Positions 60,138 through 64,000 of a DNA stretch of 64,000 nt are shown one piece after another (the first letter of the stretch is position 1; each line of letters opens with the position of its first letter). The notes under the pieces are model-generated. The model was not told the DNA's origin, ran no database searches, and saw only the letters and a list, made by a program, of their open reading frames with translations. This DNA comes from Batkoa obscura (Eukaryota; Entomophthoromycota; Entomophthoromycetes; Entomophthorales; Batkoaceae), in the NCBI GenBank assembly GCA_030770535.1, contig JASVEC010000034.1, forward strand, positions 186,001 through 250,000, read 5' to 3'. The translations under genes were made by a program, and so were the position numbers.

Positions 60138-60259
60138 GATTTGAAGGCATAAACTAGTGCGAGTACCTAAACCATTTACCCGATTGGTAGCATTTTTTCT
60201 TAATTGTTAGTAGTTGGACAAACGGTTTAGGTACTCGCACTGATTCACCCCTTCAAATC
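60138..60259. repeat. Long imperfect hairpin (122 nt), RNA-like
   Basis: The outer arms GATTTGAAGG (60138-60147) and CCTTCAAATC (60250-60259) pair fully. An 8-nt partly paired segment follows, then a perfect 18-bp stem (AGTGCGAGTACCTAAACC at 60156-60173 against 60224-60241). The stem continues imperfectly through G-T pairs to a short T-rich loop near 60192-60203. GC content is above the surroundings. It may be a small RNA gene or a foldback element; it lies about 410 bp upstream of the GST gene. Confidence 0.7.
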
Positions 60260-60402
60260 AGATTAATCTATTAGCCAAATCTTTAAAAAAGGCACTTGTA
60301 TCATTAAAGTTATAATCTATTAGTAGTAAAGAAACATTAAGTTAGAGTAGTTATAAGAGCCATTTTGTCTGACTTTTAGGAGTTAGCTTTTTAAATAATC
60401 TA

Positions 60403-60498
60403 TGGGAATGTTTTTTGGCCTCATTACTTTTTCCATCTTTTAAGCTCTATTTGAGTGGAAAAATTGTTAGTAAAATTAAATACAAATACATTTGTCTA
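60403..60498 (+). mobile_element. MITE copy, forward
   Basis: TGGGAATGT start after TA, AAGCTCTATTTGAGTGG core, decayed right end (ACATTTGTC) before TA. Confidence 0.78.
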
Positions 60499-60865
60499 AT
60501 CTCAAAATAAATGCTTAATTGCCCATTTTAAACTACTAAAAAGATCGAATTTGAGCATATTGTAGTGTAATTTGTACAATTTTCCTTTTTATAGCTTATT
60601 TTTGAACAATTTGAAAAATTTTAAGCAAAAAAATGTTTATTAAGTCCAAGTAGTTTACAAGGCTTTTTAATAAAAACAAATTATCTTATTATATTTTTCA
60701 TTATTATTTATGACTTTTTATTACTATTTTATTAAACTATAAATACTGCTTTTATAAAAATAATATGGCTGATTGTTTTTTTGAATCAGCTATTTTATTA
60801 TTATTATTAAATCTACTGCTTCTTAAACTATATAAATCTCTAAATAAATACTTTTTAATATATAA

Positions 60866-60967
60866 TGGGGATAAATTTTTGTGTTTAAGAAATTTACTAA
60901 CAATCTTTCTGCTCAAATAGTGCTTAAAGGATGGAAAAAGTAATGAAGCCAAAAAAAAACACCTCCT
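60866..60967 (-). mobile_element. MITE copy, reverse
   Basis: TGGGGATAA left end, GCTCAAATAGTGCTTAAAGG core, ACACCTCCT right end, AA on both flanks. Confidence 0.82.
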
Positions 60968-61191
60968 AATGCTATTTTTATTTTATTAAATATCTAACAA
61001 CACCTTTTTCAATAAAAACTAATTTCAAATTATGTTAATACTAGTTTTTATTATTATCTACAATTACTTTGTATAAAAACAGTTTTGTTTTTTTATAATT
61101 TTCAAATGTTTACTTAAAAAATTTAAATCAAATAAAAGCTATGAGTTTTTTATAATTCTATATGAATTAAAGTTTTAACTATAATTATTAA

Positions 61192-61292
61192 TGGGAGTGT
61201 TTTTTTTAATTTCATTATTTTTTCCATTTTTTAAGCGCTATTTAAGTGGAAAAATTCTTAATAAAATTCTTAAACAAAAAAATACATCCTCA
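61192..61292 (+). mobile_element. MITE copy, forward
   Basis: TGGGAGTGT start, AAGCGCTATTTAAGTGG core, ACATCCTCA end. The flanks are AA and AT. Confidence 0.83.
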
Positions 61293-62530
61293 ATATTGCT
61301 TTATTATAAACTTTTCTGATTTTTTAACATCTCTAGTAAATGGCCTTTTTTTAAGATTTATATAATGAAAAATATACTGTTTATTAATTATATCGATTGT
61401 AATAAATAATCACTCTTAAATTAAAATTAAAATTAAAATTAAAAATTACAATTTGTATTTGCTATTGATTTAATAAATTAGATTTTTTATAAGATCAATT
61501 AAACTTGATTATTGAAAATTAAGTCTATTGAGTTTTTTACTGTACCTGATAGTTCATTTGCAATTATTTTTGGAAATACCTAATACATCTCATTTTGTTT
61601 TTTATAAAAATTTAAAAAGCTATTATAATTTTTTCTGCCAAGTTGTCCAAGTATAGTCAATAAATACGTCAGGTTTACTCTGTAATTGTTACCCCTTTTT
61701 TTCAGAGAGAAATTTTGAGTTAAAAATCACACTACTAATATAAACAAAGAAGTTTGGAAAATATTCTAATATAATTAGTAATATGCCACAAATTTATTTA
61801 TATTGTAATTTCCATATAGTGGTAATAAATATACTATCTCCTTTGTAAATATCAATGAAACCCTCTTGAGTTACTACACGGGTCAGTTTCAATAATAGAA
61901 GTTGTAAGGGTTTTTTAATAGCTCGGCTTATTTGAATTCCTCTTTTATAATGAATTGACTTGTTCATTCAATTCAAGAATTTTCAAATAAATTAAATTTC
62001 ATGTTATTAGTTAAATTAATAATGTTACATCGTATTTAGACTAGTTCAATCATTAACGTAAATGATTGAGAGTGAGTTAATATTGAGATTATAAAGATGA
62101 TGATAGTAATAACACAAATGATAAATGTAAAGGTTTATAATATTAAATTCATTTAATATTAATAATAGAGGCTAAAATATTTTATTAGATAAAAATGATC
62201 TTTTACTACTACTTGGATATTATAACTAATGTCATTCTTAATTTTTTCATAAAATAAACACATTTTTACATAAAACATTATAATTATGTCAAAATAGAGT
62301 TAAATTTCCACGAAATGTAACTGCTTTGAAATATTTATCCTAAATTTATTTAATAATCAATTTAATCAAACGTTTAATCAAATAACAAATATAATAATAT
62401 TAATAAGTTAATATAAAATGCCGCTAGGCTTTATTTATTAAAGTTAAATATTCAAGTTCTATAATATTAGGGGAATAATTAGGGTGCATAGATACAAAAC
62501 GAGGCATAAATTAGTATTAGTCTATATAGC
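61293..62530. other. Intergenic with a short AT microsatellite
   Basis: A run of four to five ATTAAA units at about 61420-61447 is the only structure seen. No gene. Confidence 0.45.
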
Positions 62531-63022
62531 TTAAGCTATGTTCCTTGGAAGTTTAACTCCATGAATAACTTGATATCTCATGAGACCTAAGGTAAGTTTA
62601 GCATTGAGTTCCTTAAGTTCAAAATTGAGTCTTTGGTTTTGTATTTCTAGCATCTCAGCTTTGCGCTCTAATTCTTCGACATAGAGTTTCTTCTTTCTAC
62701 GACATTCTTTTGCAGCTACTCGATTACGCATAAGTCGACGTTGACGTTTTTCTTCTGGAGCAAGGTTGGTTACGTGGCGTTTTTTAACGCCCTTATTATT
62801 CTCGTATCCTAAAGGGCCTTCAGCATCATAGTCTTCGTTTTGACCACCTTGATATGAATCTTGATTTGAGCTATTATCAGAAGCCATAGAGTCGCCACGG
62901 GTTAATGGATAGGCCCCTTTGTTTTCATAATGAATTTCGTTACGAAGGGGATGCTCTCTTTTGTCACTGGATTGGCTCATAGTAGAATGTTGATAATTAA
63001 ATGGGTTAGATGTATAAACCAT
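62531..63022 (-). CDS. CREB/ATF-type bZIP transcription factor
   Basis: 163 aa, intronless. The N-terminal ~75 residues are hydrophilic and Ser/Asn/Asp-rich with RGDSMASDNSS, a possible phosphorylation site. The basic region at about 91-112 reads RRLMRNRVAAKECRRKKK and contains the bZIP consensus N-x2-AA-x2-CR (N100 to R108). The leucine zipper has perfect heptads at L118, L125, L132 and L139. LMRNRVAAKECRRKKK is the CREB/ATF type, expected to bind CRE-like TGACGTCA sites as a dimer in the nucleus. The protein is short and ends soon after the zipper, so there is little room for a C-terminal activation domain. A second in-frame Met (M15) could also serve as a start. Confidence 0.92.
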   Translation of the reverse strand: MVYTSNPFNYQHSTMSQSSDKREHPLRNEIHYENKGAYPLTRGDSMASDNSSNQDSYQGGQNEDYDAEGPLGYENNKGVKKRHVTNLAPEEKRQRRLMRNRVAAKECRRKKKLYVEELERKAEMLEIQNQRLNFELKELNAKLTLGLMRYQVIHGVKLPRNIA

Positions 63023-63133
63023 TAGTTTTTAAAAGATTAAGATGTAGAAAGGATATGATGATCCAAAAAGTGATAATCTAACTAATGATAGATGTAATAG
63101 TATTAAAAATTAAAAAAGTGTCAGATCATGTTC

Positions 63134-63142
63134 CATTTATAT
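63134..63142 (-). promoter_or_regulatory. Possible TATA box of the bZIP gene
   Basis: ATATAAATG on the minus strand, about 112-120 bp before the ATG; further away than the other boxes in this window. Confidence 0.3.
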
Positions 63143-64000
63143 TTCACTCTAACTAGAATCTTGTGGAGAAAGTAATATAGCTAGCACCACTTTTTATTTG
63201 TCAATTCTAATAAAATTGCGTCTAATGGCATGTACTTTAATTCTATATATTTATATTGATTTGTTAATACGGACTTTTATTCACCCCACCTGTTCTTCTG
63301 TTATTCATCGAAAATTAGCAAATAGATTACTGCTAATCATAATATTACCATATAGATAGTATTTTATTGGCTTAAGGGTCGAACCACATTCCAGCATGAG
63401 TAACCTTGAACAGTTTATGAAGTAATATTTGGCTTCCAAATTAATGATTGTTATGCCAAATCTACTTAATATAGAAACAGCTAAAAATTTTACATAAAAT
63501 TTTGGAATAACTTGTTCCTTTACATAAAGTGATGAGGTAGGCAATATTAATATACTACGAAATCAATTGGTTAGTTATTAAATGAATTTGTCGATTAATT
63601 CCAACTGTTAAGCACATGACGGATTCGAAGCAAATGTTCCTGTTTAAGATACTAATTAAAGCAAGTGAGAGAAAGGTGATGAGGTCATTTATTTTATAGA
63701 TGTTCAAATCTAAGCTTCAAGGCTTAAAAGTTTATTAAGCCTATATATTTATAAAAAGCTCAGCAAGTACTCTGATATAAATAAATTGAAAAATTTTATG
63801 ACGATTGCGGTAGAATATATCCTCAGCTTTTATTATTAAACCAAGCATTTTGTATATCATATTAATAATATAAATATATAGATACAAACGTAAATATAAA
63901 AGAATCTTATCATTCGTATCAATACCATCACTAGTTTTACGTCATAGCAATAAGATTGAATTCTTGAAACTAAACTTATTGGGGTTATGGGAAAATGGGT
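63143..64000. other. Intergenic end of the window
   Basis: No supported gene. A 79-codon minus frame at 63305-63544 has no features. Confidence 0.45.

Noticed and set aside
60752-60952. 66-codon minus frame
   Set aside because: Its N-terminal half (MASLLFPSFKHYLSRKIVSK) is the same repeat-derived peptide; not a gene.
1-64000. tRNA, rRNA and CRISPR features
   Set aside because: No sequence with a convincing tRNA B-box context and cloverleaf, no rRNA segment and no spaced direct-repeat array was seen on either strand by eye; a covariance-model scan was not possible.

Overview
The window is very AT-rich eukaryotic DNA with short GT-AG introns (45-112 nt, donors mostly GTAAGT or GTAAAT, acceptors mostly TAG), TATA boxes close to several start codons, and gene families that point to a fungus: a Gti1/Pac2 (WOPR) regulator, ATG10, a CREB/ATF-type bZIP, a Cti6-like PHD protein and secreted subtilisin and carboxypeptidases. 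The low GC and the set of secreted proteases fit an early-diverging lineage such as Entomophthoromycotina (Conidiobolus-like). That placement is inference. No rRNA or tRNA gene was recognised.

Layout. From 0.8 to 29 kb the genes are sparse and mostly secreted: a small membrane protein, an M64 metallopeptidase, two M14 carboxypeptidases, an Asn/Tyr/Lys-rich secreted repeat protein, a proteinase K-like subtilisin and a WOPR transcription factor. Two relics lie among them, an amidase and a second copy of the Asn/Tyr-rich gene. The pair (Asn/Tyr-rich gene + carboxypeptidase) occurs at 7.5-11.2 kb on the minus strand and again at 22.3-25.8 kb on the plus strand in mirror order, so the region is an old inverted duplication. 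One repeat gene has died in the right arm, while the middle of the two carboxypeptidase genes has stayed almost identical, probably by gene conversion.

From 33.5 to 46 kb there is a dense housekeeping island: ATG10 (five exons), PRP38 (four exons, tail-to-tail with ATG10) and a seven-exon 3184-codon WDFY3/ALFY-like BEACH-WD40-FYVE gene. After it come a small gene fragment, a Cti6-like PHD gene with an odd splice frame, a 1000-aa coiled-coil protein, a double-RING LON-domain protein, an eEF1B-gamma-type GST and a CREB/ATF-like bZIP.

The main repetitive component is a ~100-bp non-autonomous DNA element (MITE) with TGGGGATGT...ACATCCCCA ends. It occurs about 22 times in both orientations, only outside exons. 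Where both flanks agree it is bordered by a 2-bp duplication that varies (TA, AA, AT; CT in a nested copy). Other structures are a long RNA-like hairpin near 60.2 kb, a foldback near 18.7 kb, an inverted pair of 124-bp repeats whose differences are all transitions, and a 79-bp tandem duplication.
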